60,729 nt of DNA from CAYXEN01 sp964464035 (GCA_964464035.1 CAYXEN010000009.1:1-60729), one strand, 5' to 3'. Positions 44,392 through 53,786 are shown, counted from the first letter of the stretch. The notes: generated from the sequence alone by a model not told the origin. Made by a program: numbers and translations.

Positions 44392-45375
44392 ATGAAGATC
44401 GACAGAAGGAAGTTCCTTTCCCTCTCGGCCCTGCTCGGTTCTTCCCTGATCTATTCCCCCGGTTCGGGAAAGGTTTTCGCAAAGAAGAAAACCCCGGGGA
44501 GGAACCTCGTGATCTCCACCTGGAAACACGGCCACCCGGCGAACGAAGCGGCGGCGGCCGCTCTCGAGGCGGGTAAGAGTGCCCTGGACGCGGTCGAGAC
44601 GGGCGTAAGGGTGAGCGAGGCCGACCCCGAGGTCACCGGGGTGGGCTACGGCGGCTTTCCCGATGATACGGGCTGTGTCACTCTCGATGCATCGATAATG
44701 AATTCCAAGGGCAACGCGGGAGCGGTGGGTTGCCTGCAGAACATAAAGCATCCGATCAGCGTCGCGCGCAAGGTCATGGAAGAGACCGACCACGTGATGC
44801 TCGTGGGGGAGGGAGCCCTTGCGTTCGCCAAGCTGCACGGCTTCAAGGAAGAGAACCTTCTCACCGAGAAAGCCCGCAAGGCATACCTGGATTGGAAGAC
44901 CCACTTGAGTGACGAGGACGACTGGTTTCCGCCCGTGGACGAGCGGAACCACGACACGATCGGCATGATCGCCCAGGACGCGAACGGTGATCTCGCCGGG
45001 GCCTGCACGACGAGCGGCTTGAGGTGGAAGATACACGGCAGGGTGGGTGATTCGCCCATAATCGGAGCGGGCATGTACGTGGACAACGAGGTGGGCGGCG
45101 CCGCCGCGACGGGAAGGGGGGAGGCCGTGATGAAGATCGTGGGTAGTTTTCTCGTCGTGGAAGAGATGCGGCGGGGAGCTTCGCCCCAGGAGGCCATCGG
45201 GGAGGCCCTCAACAGGATCATAAAGGCGAACGGCGGCAACCCCCGCTTTCAGGTGGCATTCGTAGCGCTCAACAAGGCCGGGGAGTTCGGGGCCCTCTCG
45301 ATCAGGAAGGGGTTCCAGTACGCCCTGTACAAGGACGGGGTAAACAAGCTCTACGACAGCGAGTATATCCTGTGA
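44392..45375 (+). CDS. Exported N4-(beta-N-acetylglucosaminyl)-L-asparaginase/isoaspartyl peptidase
   Basis: A 327-residue Ntn-hydrolase. The N-terminus has a twin-arginine-like motif (DRRKFLSLSALLGSSL). The precursor would self-cleave before Thr189 in HDTIGMIA, making that Thr the nucleophile. The later GRVGDSPIIGAGMYVDN and GAAATGRGE fit the aspartylglucosaminidase family, which splits the bond between asparagine and N-linked sugar or hydrolyses beta-aspartyl peptides. The ATG at 44392 follows GGAGG; an in-frame GTG 9 bp earlier overlaps that site. It lies 23 bp after the M16 homologue, so it belongs to a secreted protein-degradation set. Confidence 0.9.
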   Translation: MKIDRRKFLSLSALLGSSLIYSPGSGKVFAKKKTPGRNLVISTWKHGHPANEAAAAALEAGKSALDAVETGVRVSEADPEVTGVGYGGFPDDTGCVTLDASIMNSKGNAGAVGCLQNIKHPISVARKVMEETDHVMLVGEGALAFAKLHGFKEENLLTEKARKAYLDWKTHLSDEDDWFPPVDERNHDTIGMIAQDANGDLAGACTTSGLRWKIHGRVGDSPIIGAGMYVDNEVGGAAATGRGEAVMKIVGSFLVVEEMRRGASPQEAIGEALNRIIKANGGNPRFQVAFVALNKAGEFGALSIRKGFQYALYKDGVNKLYDSEYIL

Positions 45376-45627
45376 GTTTCCCCGTCCGGGCCGGTTTCCC
45401 CCTGCGCAAAAACCCCCAGGCGGGGCAGGCGTTTGGGGACAAGGCTCCCATGTCGGCATATATTCTTATATAAGTGAATTCTTGCCCTAACCAGAAAGCA
45501 CCGCTCGTGTAACTCGTTGCAGGAATGAAAGTTGGCATCCTCGCCGATCTCGATCGGCCGGCTTTCTGGCATCGAAAGTGCAAGTACCCGGCTGCATAGT
45601 ACCCACGAGAAAACAAGCGAGGTAAAC

Positions 45628-46302
45628 ATGAAGAAGCTCACAGCATCCTTGATAGTGTCGTTTCTTGTATTCACCGTCCTTCCTGCGACGGCTTCCATCT
45701 TCTCCTACTCCAGCGGCCCCAATTCGCTGAAGATGATGTTCAACAATCTGGGTTACGATTACATAGACGTGATGAACTACCAGACCGATCTCAATCTCGA
45801 TTTTCAGGGATACATCGAGGTGGAGCTCCTCGGAAAGAGCGGTATGCTCGATGATCAGCTCGGTTTCGGCCTCGTAACCTTGAACAGAACGACCAATCCT
45901 ACGGGAATGTATCCCCGCTATGATGAGATCTTCTCCCCGGGAGCCGATGTCGGCAGCGTGGCGACCACGGGGGACATCACGGATCCGACGAGGCTGGGCT
46001 TCTATATCTACTCGAAGAATGGGAAACATCCTGAGAACTTGTACAGCTTCAGCGGCTGGAACCGGTACAACAGCGTCCAGTCCCTTTTCTACAAGGATCC
46101 CCTGCACGAGAACACTTACCTCCTTGCCTGGGAGGAGTTGAATACGCGGAGCCCGTTGTCCGACAAGGATTACGATGACATGGTGCTGAAGATCACCCTT
46201 CGTCCCGCTCCCGAACCGGGGACGTGGCTCCTCTTCGCTTCCGGCCTGCTCGGCGCGGGTCTCGTGATCCTCGTGCGCAGGAAAAGAGAGATCTTCAGCT
46301 GA
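45628..46302 (+). CDS. PEP-CTERM protein with DUF4114 domain
   Basis: A 224-residue protein with a signal peptide (about 1-22). A DUF4114-like motif (SDKDYDDMVLKITL) precedes a C-terminal sorting signal, PEPGTWLLFASGLLGAGLV, then a basic tail. PEP-CTERM proteins are processed by an exosortase and often belong to extracellular polysaccharide-producing bacteria; no exosortase gene is in this window. The ATG at 45628 follows AGCGAGG. The 252 bp upstream contain an AT-rich patch (about 45460-45475) but no clear promoter. A strong hairpin terminator follows. Confidence 0.82.
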   Translation: MKKLTASLIVSFLVFTVLPATASIFSYSSGPNSLKMMFNNLGYDYIDVMNYQTDLNLDFQGYIEVELLGKSGMLDDQLGFGLVTLNRTTNPTGMYPRYDEIFSPGADVGSVATTGDITDPTRLGFYIYSKNGKHPENLYSFSGWNRYNSVQSLFYKDPLHENTYLLAWEELNTRSPLSDKDYDDMVLKITLRPAPEPGTWLLFASGLLGAGLVILVRRKREIFS

Positions 46303-46330
46303 GATTTCCTTATTGATTGATCCCCGCCTT

Positions 46331-46363
46331 CGGCGCTCGCTCGTTGCGAGCGCCGATTTTCTT
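46331..46363 (+). terminator. Rho-independent terminator after the PEP-CTERM gene
   Basis: A perfect 10-bp stem (CGGCGCTCGC with GCGAGCGCCG, 46331-46355), a five-base loop and a tail ATTTTCTTT. It is 28 bp after the stop codon. Confidence 0.88.
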
Positions 46364-46452
46364 TGCCCTCCTTCGGCATTTGCCTATTGCCGTCGAACGG
46401 GCATTTTGGCACAAGGCATGCTAGATCAGTGGGTTCGAAGGGAGATCGGCCT

Positions 46453-47634
46453 TTGAGTGACAATTCCACGCAGACATGGTATGTGATCCCGGAAGGGACC
46501 ACGCGTGAGGAACGCCTGGACCTCGACGAGATAAGGGAGAGACTCTCGGCCGGCGTGCTGGCGCCGAGCAGCCTGGTGTTTTCACCCGAGGACAAGAAAT
46601 GGTTGAGTATCGCCGATCGCGAGGAGTTTGAGGATCTCGTGCCGGGGGATTCGCCCGGAGCGATCGAAGCGGATGAGGACGGGAGCGACGAATCCTGCGA
46701 GGCAGCGGAGGAGTACCGGAGCGTGCAGGCGGACCTGGCCGAGAGCCCGGGCGACTTCGATCTTCTCGCGAGAGCCGGGCGGTTGGCCCTCGCCGCCGGC
46801 GACGCGGCCGCCGCGCGCGAACATTACCAGCGCGCGCTTCACCTCAAGCCTTTCCATCCGCGCCTTCGGCAGGAGATCGTGCGCGGTTTCCATCCCAAGG
46901 AGCAAGCCAAGTTCGTGCTGCTCACGCGAAAACCGCCGTTCTGGGAGGATCCCTCGAAGGCCGTGGGTTTTCCGGTATCGATCTCCGGTTGGCCGGGTTT
47001 CCTCGCCCTCGGGGCGATTCTCGGGGGGCTTCTCTTCATCCCCTACGGAGCGACTCTGTTCTACGCAGCCTGTTTCGTTCTCATGGTGAATGCGACGAAA
47101 CATGCAGGCGGCGGGTACAAGGCCGAGTCGTCGAATCCTCTGTCGATGCTGCGGCTGCTCGTGCCCTCCGGCGCCCTGCTTGCAGCCGGTGTTGTTCTCG
47201 TCGAGATCTTTCTTCCCTTTGCGGTCACGGCGGCCGTCTCTCTCGCGGTGTCCGGCGAATCGCCCGTCGGCGTCATCCCGTTCGTGGCGGGCAGCCCGGT
47301 GATGGTGGTGTTGCTGTTCATGCTGTTCTGCGGCTACGTCCCCGCCGTGCTGGCGGTGAGCGCAGCCGGCGCAGCTTGGCTCGAGGTGCTGGATCCGATG
47401 CGGGTCTTCCGTTCGATCGGCGCGATGGATACGGAGTACCCGGCAAGCGCGGCGGCGATCGCCTTCGTCGTTCTCGTCTGGCTGTCGCTTCGAGGTGTCC
47501 TGGAGTCGCTCTCCATCCCGGGCAGGTTCCTGGAAGCGGTTTCGGGCATGTACGTGTCGCTGTTTGCGGGGTATCTCGCGGGCCTTCTCTTCGATCGTTA
47601 CCGCCACGTCATCCGATCCGAATTCACTCCTTGA
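46453..47634 (+). CDS. GYF-like domain, TPR and multi-pass membrane protein
   Basis: A 393-residue protein in three parts. First is an N-terminal GYF_2-like module (TWYVIPEGTTREERLDLDEI to DKKWLSIADREEFEDL), then a short TPR-type stretch (about 90-140), then about six membrane helices (180-390). The start is probably the TTG at 46453, after GGGAGATC; longer in-frame openings run back into a terminator. GYF_2 modules are common N-terminal peptide-binding domains in bacterial membrane proteins of unknown role. It ends convergent with pyrE, overlapping it by 11 bp. Confidence 0.7.
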   Translation: MSDNSTQTWYVIPEGTTREERLDLDEIRERLSAGVLAPSSLVFSPEDKKWLSIADREEFEDLVPGDSPGAIEADEDGSDESCEAAEEYRSVQADLAESPGDFDLLARAGRLALAAGDAAAAREHYQRALHLKPFHPRLRQEIVRGFHPKEQAKFVLLTRKPPFWEDPSKAVGFPVSISGWPGFLALGAILGGLLFIPYGATLFYAACFVLMVNATKHAGGGYKAESSNPLSMLRLLVPSGALLAAGVVLVEIFLPFAVTAAVSLAVSGESPVGVIPFVAGSPVMVVLLFMLFCGYVPAVLAVSAAGAAWLEVLDPMRVFRSIGAMDTEYPASAAAIAFVVLVWLSLRGVLESLSIPGRFLEAVSGMYVSLFAGYLAGLLFDRYRHVIRSEFTP

Positions 47635-48172
47635 AGTCGAGGAGATCCTTCGCGGCGAAGATCGTTTCCAAGCCGTAGCCGTGCTCGCGCAGCTTCTCCG
47701 CGGCGCCTTGTTCCCTGTCCACTACCGCCAGCACCCGCGTCACCGTGCATCCGCATTCCTCCACCGCCTTGATGGCTTGCAGGGAAGATCCCCCGGTCGT
47801 GATGACGTCCTCGATGATCACGACTCTCTCGTCCCCCGTGACGGGACCTTCGACGAGGGATTTCGTGCCGTGATCCTTGGGGCTCTTCCTTACTATGAAT
47901 CCCTTGAGAGCCAGATCTTCGAGGCCCGCCAGGGCCAGCATGGCGCCCACTATGGGATCGGCGCCCAGCGAAAGGCCTCCCACCGCGTCGGGCACGTCGT
48001 CTCCGATCATGGCGAGGAAGATCCTGGCTATGTAATATGCGCCCCTCGCATCGAGGGAGCAAAGCTTGCCGTTGATGTAATAGGAGCTCTTGGCCCCGGA
48101 GGCCAGAGTGAATTCACCTCGCTTGAGGGATTTCTCCACCAGTAGCTTCAATAGTTCTTGCCTGTGTTGCAT
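47624..48172 (-). CDS. pyrE: Orotate phosphoribosyltransferase
   Basis: A 182-residue enzyme that joins orotate and PRPP to make orotidine monophosphate in pyrimidine synthesis. It has the PRPP-binding motif VVIIEDVITTGGSS, the N-terminal SGAKSSYYINGKL that binds orotate, and the flexible catalytic loop KSPKDHGTKSL. The length is near the short form typical of thermophiles and many anaerobes. No other pyr genes are adjacent. Its 3' end overlaps the convergent GYF gene by 11 bp. Confidence 0.93.
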   Translation of the reverse strand: MQHRQELLKLLVEKSLKRGEFTLASGAKSSYYINGKLCSLDARGAYYIARIFLAMIGDDVPDAVGGLSLGADPIVGAMLALAGLEDLALKGFIVRKSPKDHGTKSLVEGPVTGDERVVIIEDVITTGGSSLQAIKAVEECGCTVTRVLAVVDREQGAAEKLREHGYGLETIFAAKDLLDFKE

Positions 48173-48269
48173 TAGTCATCCTCCTCATGGCGGCAGACTA
48201 AGGAGAGCCGCGCGCTCCGTCAAGATAATTCCTTGAAGGCGCGCTCCCCGTGGTTTAATTTGCAACTTG

Positions 48270-50312
48270 ATGGCGACGACGAACGCGAAAAGGACCAAGC
48301 CGATCCTGCAATCCGTGGACGAGGCCCTCGAAGGGGACAAGCGCTGGGCGCTGTTCCTCTTCGTCCTCGCCTTTCTTCTCAAGCTCACCTACCTGATCCA
48401 GATCTCCGGCTCCATCCAGTTCAAGGTGCCGATCCTCGACTCCAGGTATTACGACGAACTCGCGCAGGCGGTGGCGAAGGGCGGCCTCGCCCGCAAGGAG
48501 GCTTTCTTCATGGGCCCGCTCTATCCTTACCTGCTCGGCTTCGTCTACAGCATCTTCGGGCGCAATCTCATGCTCGTCGGGATCATCCAGATGCTCGGTT
48601 CGTCTCTCACGGTCGTTCTCACCTACCTGATAGGCTCGAAGCTGTTCCGTCCCGCGGTGGGCTTCCTGGCGGCGTTGCTCCTCGTCTTCTACGGGGCAAC
48701 GACGTTCTACGAGGGATGGCTCCTCATGATGTGGCTCGGCACGCTTCTCAACATGCTCGTGATCTACGTGTTGATAAAAGACGGTGTTTCCTGGAAGCGC
48801 TTCGCCCTCGCAGGCTTCCTCCTCGGGCTCTCGGCCCTGGCGCGCGCCAACATCCTCGTTTTCGCCCCCGTCGTACTGGCCTGGATCCTCTTCGGAACGC
48901 ACGGCGCGAGATTGCGCAGCGCAACCGTGTTCCTCGGGGCGATGCTCGTCGCAATCGCGCCCGCCACCGTTCACAACTATATGACGAGCAGGGACTTCGT
49001 CCTCGTGACCGCGAACGCGGGGGTGAACTTCTACATAGGCAACAATCCCGAGGCCCGCGGCGTCTTTTACGGTCCCAAGGGAGTCGACTTCATGAGCGAC
49101 ACCACGACGCGCAGGTACGTGGAGAAGCTTCTCGGGCGCGACTTGAAGCCTTCCGAGTTGTCCGACTACTGGTTGCGGCGGTCGTGGGAATTCATCAAGC
49201 GCGATCCGGCGGCCGAACTAAGATTGTTGGCCCGCAAAACCGCCCTCTTCTTCAACGGTTTCGAGGTGCCGCAGATCGAGAGCTACGATCTCTCGCGCGC
49301 GAAGTACGGAATACTCAAGGTTCTCTTCGTGAACTTCTGGGTGATTTGTTCGCTGGGAGTTCTGGGTATCATCGCCACGGCCCGGCGCTGGAAGAAATAC
49401 TTTCTCCTTCACTGGTTCATATTCACTTATTCCGCTTCGATAATCCTCTTTTTCGTCACGGCGAGGTACAGGATCCAAATCGTTCCCGTTCTCGTGATGT
49501 TCGCCGCCTATTCGCTCTTGGAAGTTCTGCCGGGCGCCCTGGCCCGGCGCAGAGCGGTCCCGCTTCTCGGTCTCGCGGTTTTGCTCTTCTTCACCCGCCC
49601 GGGCTTGTTCGCGTACGACAAGGACCAGATGCTATGGCGCGAATACATCCACGAGGGCAGGCGGTTGGGCAAAGCGGGGCGAACGTCGAAGGCGCTCGAG
49701 GTTCTCGACAAGGCCGTCAGACTCAGGCCGCGCGATCCCGAATCCTACATCCACAGGGCGATAATCTACAAGGGCGCGGGGAAACTCTTTCAGGCGATAG
49801 ACGATTACACGAAGGCCCTCGAGATCTACCCCGATCTTCCCAGCGTGCATTACGACCTTGCTCAGACGCTGAGAGGGGCGCGCATGTACGAGGCGGCGAT
49901 CGAAGAGTACCTCATAGCGATCGAACAGGATTCGTTGATGATCGAGGCCTACAACAACCTGGGGCTCACGTACCTCGATACGGGAGAGCGCGACAAGGCC
50001 ATCAAGTGTTTCAGGAACGCCGTCAGGATCAATCCCGATCACTTGAAGGCCTACAACAACCTCGGCGCCTGCCTGGCCGAGAAAGGAGCGTTCGACGAAG
50101 CCGCGTCGATCCTGCAAGAAGCCGTGAGAAGGGATCCATCCTACGCAAACGCGCACAAGAACCTGGCCAACGTATACCTGGAGAAGAAGGACCTCGAGCG
50201 GGCAAGGGAAGAAATGAAGAAATACATCGAGATACGGCCGGACGATGACTACGCCAGGAAAGTGCTCGAGAGAATCTCAGCCGCGATGGCCGCCGATACC
50301 ACGCGGAGGTGA
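48270..50312 (+). CDS. GT39-like membrane glycosyltransferase with C-terminal TPR domain
   Basis: A 680-residue protein. Residues about 25-420 are an integral membrane GT-C fold with the acidic first-loop region (DSRYYDELAQAVAKGGL) of ArnT/PMT-like enzymes, which use lipid-linked sugars. Residues about 450-670 hold about six TPRs (LYPDLPSVHYDLAQTL-type, AYNNLGLTYLDTGERDKA, AYNNLGACLAEKGAFDEA). The TPR part probably faces the periplasm and recruits a protein acceptor. An in-frame TTG directly precedes the ATG. The substrate is unknown. Confidence 0.82.
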   Translation: MATTNAKRTKPILQSVDEALEGDKRWALFLFVLAFLLKLTYLIQISGSIQFKVPILDSRYYDELAQAVAKGGLARKEAFFMGPLYPYLLGFVYSIFGRNLMLVGIIQMLGSSLTVVLTYLIGSKLFRPAVGFLAALLLVFYGATTFYEGWLLMMWLGTLLNMLVIYVLIKDGVSWKRFALAGFLLGLSALARANILVFAPVVLAWILFGTHGARLRSATVFLGAMLVAIAPATVHNYMTSRDFVLVTANAGVNFYIGNNPEARGVFYGPKGVDFMSDTTTRRYVEKLLGRDLKPSELSDYWLRRSWEFIKRDPAAELRLLARKTALFFNGFEVPQIESYDLSRAKYGILKVLFVNFWVICSLGVLGIIATARRWKKYFLLHWFIFTYSASIILFFVTARYRIQIVPVLVMFAAYSLLEVLPGALARRRAVPLLGLAVLLFFTRPGLFAYDKDQMLWREYIHEGRRLGKAGRTSKALEVLDKAVRLRPRDPESYIHRAIIYKGAGKLFQAIDDYTKALEIYPDLPSVHYDLAQTLRGARMYEAAIEEYLIAIEQDSLMIEAYNNLGLTYLDTGERDKAIKCFRNAVRINPDHLKAYNNLGACLAEKGAFDEAASILQEAVRRDPSYANAHKNLANVYLEKKDLERAREEMKKYIEIRPDDDYARKVLERISAAMAADTTRR

Positions 50313-50368
50313 AGAGTGAGCCCGAGCGGAGCCGCCATGTGCGTCGGCGTTCCGTTCGAGTCCGACGA

Positions 50369-51004
50369 TCACTTGTTCCGGTACGTTATCCCCACGTTGA
50401 CACGGTAGAAAAAAGGATTCTTGTCACCCTCGGAGTAGGCGTAGAACCAATCGTCCCAATCGTTCGACGTCCAGAACTTGTTGAAGCTCAAGTTGAGATC
50501 GAGCATGAGCGATCCCGTCAACTCGTAGGTGTAGCCTGCGCCCGAGACGAGCCCGAAATGGTACTGCGTGTTCTGGGCTCCGAAAAGGCCGGCGTCGAGA
50601 AGAAGCATGACGCCGTAGAGACCGACTCCGCCGGAGAAATAGACGGACGATTTGCCGGGAAGGTCGAACGAGACCATGGGAGATACGGTCAGGTAGGACA
50701 CGTTCATCTTGGCGTCGTAGCTGTTCGCCTGAAAGAGGGACTCTGTTATGTCGTTCCGGGACGTCCCACCAAGGTTGTAGAGGCCGAGGCTGAATGCGAG
50801 GGAGAGAGGCTTGCGGAGCATTTCGGCGAAATGGACCTCGAGATCCACTCCGGCTCCGAAGGCGGCGTCCAGGCGGCTGGTGGTTCTCGCGTAACCGATT
50901 CGGGCTCCCACCGTCTCACCGCCCGATGCGGCGGCGCGATCGGCCGCAAGGCAAAAGGCCATGAGCGGAGCCAGCAGGAGCGGAAGTATCGATTGCTTTT
51001 GCAA
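50369..51004 (-). CDS. Outer-membrane beta-barrel protein
   Basis: A 211-residue protein with a signal peptide (about 1-26, ending RAAAS) and amphipathic strands through to the C-terminus (GARIGYARTTSRLDAAFGAG, FYRVNVGITYRNK). It is like 8-stranded OmpA-type or PorT-like barrels. It is a single minus-strand gene, convergent with the glycosyltransferase gene and divergent from the methyltransferase gene. Function unknown; a structural or small-porin role is likely. Confidence 0.65.
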   Translation of the reverse strand: MQKQSILPLLLAPLMAFCLAADRAAASGGETVGARIGYARTTSRLDAAFGAGVDLEVHFAEMLRKPLSLAFSLGLYNLGGTSRNDITESLFQANSYDAKMNVSYLTVSPMVSFDLPGKSSVYFSGGVGLYGVMLLLDAGLFGAQNTQYHFGLVSGAGYTYELTGSLMLDLNLSFNKFWTSNDWDDWFYAYSEGDKNPFFYRVNVGITYRNK

Positions 51005-51078
51005 ACGCCGTATATCCTTGGTAAGTTCTTTCTCGTCGTCTCGATCGCGTTTCCGTCGTCACTGGAAGAATAATAAGA

Positions 51079-51897
51079 ATGAAAAGAGGAGTAAAGGAGC
51101 ATTTGCGAGGCGGTGGTTCATGGGAGGAATACTACCGCGATTACCAACTGCGCCTGGCGCAGCGCTACCTCGTGCCCCTGCTGGAGAGTTGGGGGGTCGA
51201 GCTCGAGGGGAAGAGAATGCTCGAGGTGGGCAGCGGGAACGGCGGGTGCGGCGAGGCCTTCCGGCGCGCGGGATGCGAAGTCACGGCGCTCGAGATCGAC
51301 CGCAGGCTTGTCGGCGTGGCGAGGGAGTTGAACGAGAAGGCCGGAGTGGAGATCACCGTTCACGAAGGTGACGTAACCGATCCCGGCAACGAAGCTTTTC
51401 GCCACGGCCCGTTCGACATCGTCTTGATGAGGGACGTCGTCGAACACCTGGAACTCCCCGAGAGGGCGCTGGCCAACGTCAAGGACGGGCTTGCGGACGG
51501 CGGCATCTTTTTCGTCGTGTTCCCTCCTTACTATTCCCCCTTCGGCGCGCACCAGCAGATACTGCCGACGAAAAGATTTTTTTTCGTTCCTTACAACAAG
51601 CTTCCTTACGTCCAGCTCCTTCCGCGGGGCGTGCTCGCGCGTCTCGCCCGCGGTGAGGACGCGCCTTCGCGGGAAGTGAGAAGACTCCAGCGAATAAGGC
51701 TCACGCTCCGAAGATTCGAGAGACTCGTTTCGCAAGGCGGCTTTCGCGTAGTGAAGAGAAAGTTCTACCTGTCACGGCCGACGTACGCGCTCAGGTACAA
51801 TCTGCCCGTGGTCGGAGCGGGTTTCCTGGGAAAGATCCCTTTGTTGAGGGAGCTGGTCGTCACGGGAGCATACTATCTGCTCGTTCGGGACGAGTGA
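51079..51897 (+). CDS. SAM-dependent class I methyltransferase
   Basis: A 272-residue protein with the SAM-binding region MLEVGSGNGGCGEAFRRAG (motif I), TALEIDR (acidic residue), VHEGDVTD and VLMRDVVEHLELPER, of the UbiG-like or methyltransferase-11 type. The C-terminal half (basic; RRLQRIRLTLRRFERLVSQG) is like those that act on sugar or lipid substrates in glycan clusters, but the acceptor is unknown. An AGGAG site lies before the ATG. It follows a divergent barrel gene. Confidence 0.85.
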   Translation: MKRGVKEHLRGGGSWEEYYRDYQLRLAQRYLVPLLESWGVELEGKRMLEVGSGNGGCGEAFRRAGCEVTALEIDRRLVGVARELNEKAGVEITVHEGDVTDPGNEAFRHGPFDIVLMRDVVEHLELPERALANVKDGLADGGIFFVVFPPYYSPFGAHQQILPTKRFFFVPYNKLPYVQLLPRGVLARLARGEDAPSREVRRLQRIRLTLRRFERLVSQGGFRVVKRKFYLSRPTYALRYNLPVVGAGFLGKIPLLRELVVTGAYYLLVRDE

Positions 51898-51938
51898 AGT
51901 CGGCGGAGCAGCGGTGCGGTGGGCCGTCCGCCGGAGGA

Positions 51939-53708
51939 TCATTCGATGAGGATCATCTTTCTCGTTGCGGCGGGCTTGCCGTTCACCGTCAAGCGGTAGA
52001 GAAAGATCCCCGACGAAACACGTTGCCCGTTGTCGTTCAGCCCGTTCCAGGTGACGGAATGCTCGCCGGCGGTGTCTCTGCCGCGAACCAGGACGGTGAC
52101 GGCCCTGCCTTTGACGTCGAAGACGGCGAGCGTCACGTCGGCGTCCTCGGGTAGGTAGTATGAGATCGTGGTCGAAGGATTGAACGGGTTTGGATAGTTC
52201 TGGTAGAGTTGCGGCGAACGTTTCGCCCCCCCGTGCCCGCCGGGGTTCGTCCACAGGTAATCCTTCTTGTTTTGCCTGCCCGTTCCACCGCCACCGCCGG
52301 GTGTTATTATCTCGTTCGATTCGGTTATGTCGTCGCAATTTATGTGGCCGAAATACGACGACGATAGATCGGCTATCTCGATGTATACTTGTTTGCCCTT
52401 GAGGTCGGAGACGTCCCAGTAGCGCCTGTCCATCCTGTCCGTGTTCTTGCCCGTCTCCTTGAACAGGATGTTGCCGTTGGATGCATCGACCAGGGCGACG
52501 TAGCACTGGTCGGGGTAGTCGCCGCCTCCGACGAGGAGGTTTATCGAATTGCCCGTTATGGTGAAGGTTCGTGATCTTATGACTCCCTTGGCGCTTTCTC
52601 CCTGATAGCCGCCCGGCGTTCCGTACTTGAGCGGGCCCTGGTACCTCTCGTAGGTCCCGATCCAGCAATTGCCCTCGAAGTTCACGTCGACGGTGTCTCC
52701 TCTTGCGTGCGGGTTGTCTCCGAAAGTCGGCTGGGCTATGAAAGCGTTGCCCCAGATGAGATTCCAGTCGCCCCAAAGGGGCCAGGGCTTGTGGACGTAA
52801 GGCAGGTCGCCGGACCATTTGAGCGTATCGAAGACTATCGTGTAGAAACTACCACCGTAGTTGTCGTTGTAGATCGTGTGGCGCGAGAAGATGTACGACC
52901 CGTCGAACAAGTTGATTTCCGGAGCGTGGCCGTCATCGAGAATGGTCCTCGTGTTGATGTCCCAACCGCTGTAAAGCGAGTCGGAGGCCATGTGGGACGT
53001 TCCGTTCACCACTTCTTCGGTGAAGAAAAGGTGGAATTTGTCGTTCCGCATGATCATCTGCACGGACTCCAGCACGTGCCAGGAATCGTGGATGTAGATG
53101 GGGCCGTTGTCCTGCCAGGTGAACATGTTGTCGGAGACTGCGCTCGCTATGGCTCCCCGGTTGTCGTTCGTCTTGGCCGTGACCAGCATGTAGTAGAGCC
53201 CGTTGTAGGAGAAGACGAAAGGATCCCTGCCGTGACTCCAGGTGCTGTCGCTCCATTCGGCCCACGAAGGGTCGGGATGATACAGCGGCCACGGCAGCTT
53301 GTTCCATGCGTACAAGTCGTTCGAGAACCCCAGGCCGGTCTGCTGCGACCAGAAGGTGTTCACGCCCGTATAGAACATGAAGTACGTGCCGCCCACGTCG
53401 AGCACTTGCGGAGCCCACATGGCGAGATTGTCCCAATCGCTCGACTGGACGGATAGAACGGGATCCTCGATCTTCCAATGCACCAGGTCGGTCGAAGTCG
53501 CGTGTCCGATATTGACGGCGGGGTTGCCGCGGAGATAGAACAGATGAAAGGTGGAGTCGACCCTTATGAGACTGTGATCCTTGATTATCTCGCCCGGTTC
53601 GATGAAGTATTTCTGCTCGAAATCAAAATGTTCGAGAGCATGTACGTCGTCGAAGACGAGAAAGGCCAGCATGAAAATGAAAGAAGAGGCTTTTAGCAAT
53701 CGCATCAT
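51939..53708 (-). CDS. Secreted five-bladed beta-propeller glycosidase-like protein with FlgD-like sorting domain
   Basis: A 589-residue protein with a signal peptide (about 1-22). A propeller like GH43/GH32-type hydrolases follows (IRVDSTFHLFYLRGNP, WAPQVLDVGGTYFMFYTGVN, GRDPFVFSYNGLYYMLVTAK, HAPEINLFDGSYI). A beta-sandwich (about 350-470) and a C-terminal domain of about 85 residues starting YPNPFNPSTTISYYLPEDAD, of the FlgD-Ig type, end the chain. That terminal domain is the usual secretion and anchoring tail in FCB-type bacteria. The glycan substrate is not known and the catalytic acids are not fully assignable. A consensus sigma-70 promoter and a possible leader ORF lie upstream. Confidence 0.78.
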   Translation of the reverse strand: MMRLLKASSFIFMLAFLVFDDVHALEHFDFEQKYFIEPGEIIKDHSLIRVDSTFHLFYLRGNPAVNIGHATSTDLVHWKIEDPVLSVQSSDWDNLAMWAPQVLDVGGTYFMFYTGVNTFWSQQTGLGFSNDLYAWNKLPWPLYHPDPSWAEWSDSTWSHGRDPFVFSYNGLYYMLVTAKTNDNRGAIASAVSDNMFTWQDNGPIYIHDSWHVLESVQMIMRNDKFHLFFTEEVVNGTSHMASDSLYSGWDINTRTILDDGHAPEINLFDGSYIFSRHTIYNDNYGGSFYTIVFDTLKWSGDLPYVHKPWPLWGDWNLIWGNAFIAQPTFGDNPHARGDTVDVNFEGNCWIGTYERYQGPLKYGTPGGYQGESAKGVIRSRTFTITGNSINLLVGGGDYPDQCYVALVDASNGNILFKETGKNTDRMDRRYWDVSDLKGKQVYIEIADLSSSYFGHINCDDITESNEIITPGGGGGTGRQNKKDYLWTNPGGHGGAKRSPQLYQNYPNPFNPSTTISYYLPEDADVTLAVFDVKGRAVTVLVRGRDTAGEHSVTWNGLNDNGQRVSSGIFLYRLTVNGKPAATRKMILIE

Positions 53709-53761
53709 GTTGTCCGAAATGAGTGCGCGCTTGGCGAGAGAAGCAGCACCGGGCAGGTCAC
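53705..53761 (-). CDS. Possible 18-codon leader ORF upstream of the propeller gene
   Basis: A GTG-started ORF of 18 codons on the minus strand begins 4 bp after a perfect AGGAGGTGA (53765-53773). Its TGA overlaps the ATG of the propeller gene. The transcript would start near 53780, so this is the first ribosome site on the mRNA. It could be a translated leader that couples to the main gene. The alternative is that the main protein starts at a rare codon near the same site; the short distance makes both open. Confidence 0.3.
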   Translation of the reverse strand: MTCPVLLLSPSAHSFRTT

Positions 53762-53786
53762 GATTCACCTCCTGAGAGTGGAAGTC

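Noticed and set aside
46423..46445. GGGTTCGAAGGG considered as a tRNA T-loop
   Set aside because: No acceptor, D or anticodon stem can be built around it; no tRNA was found in the window.
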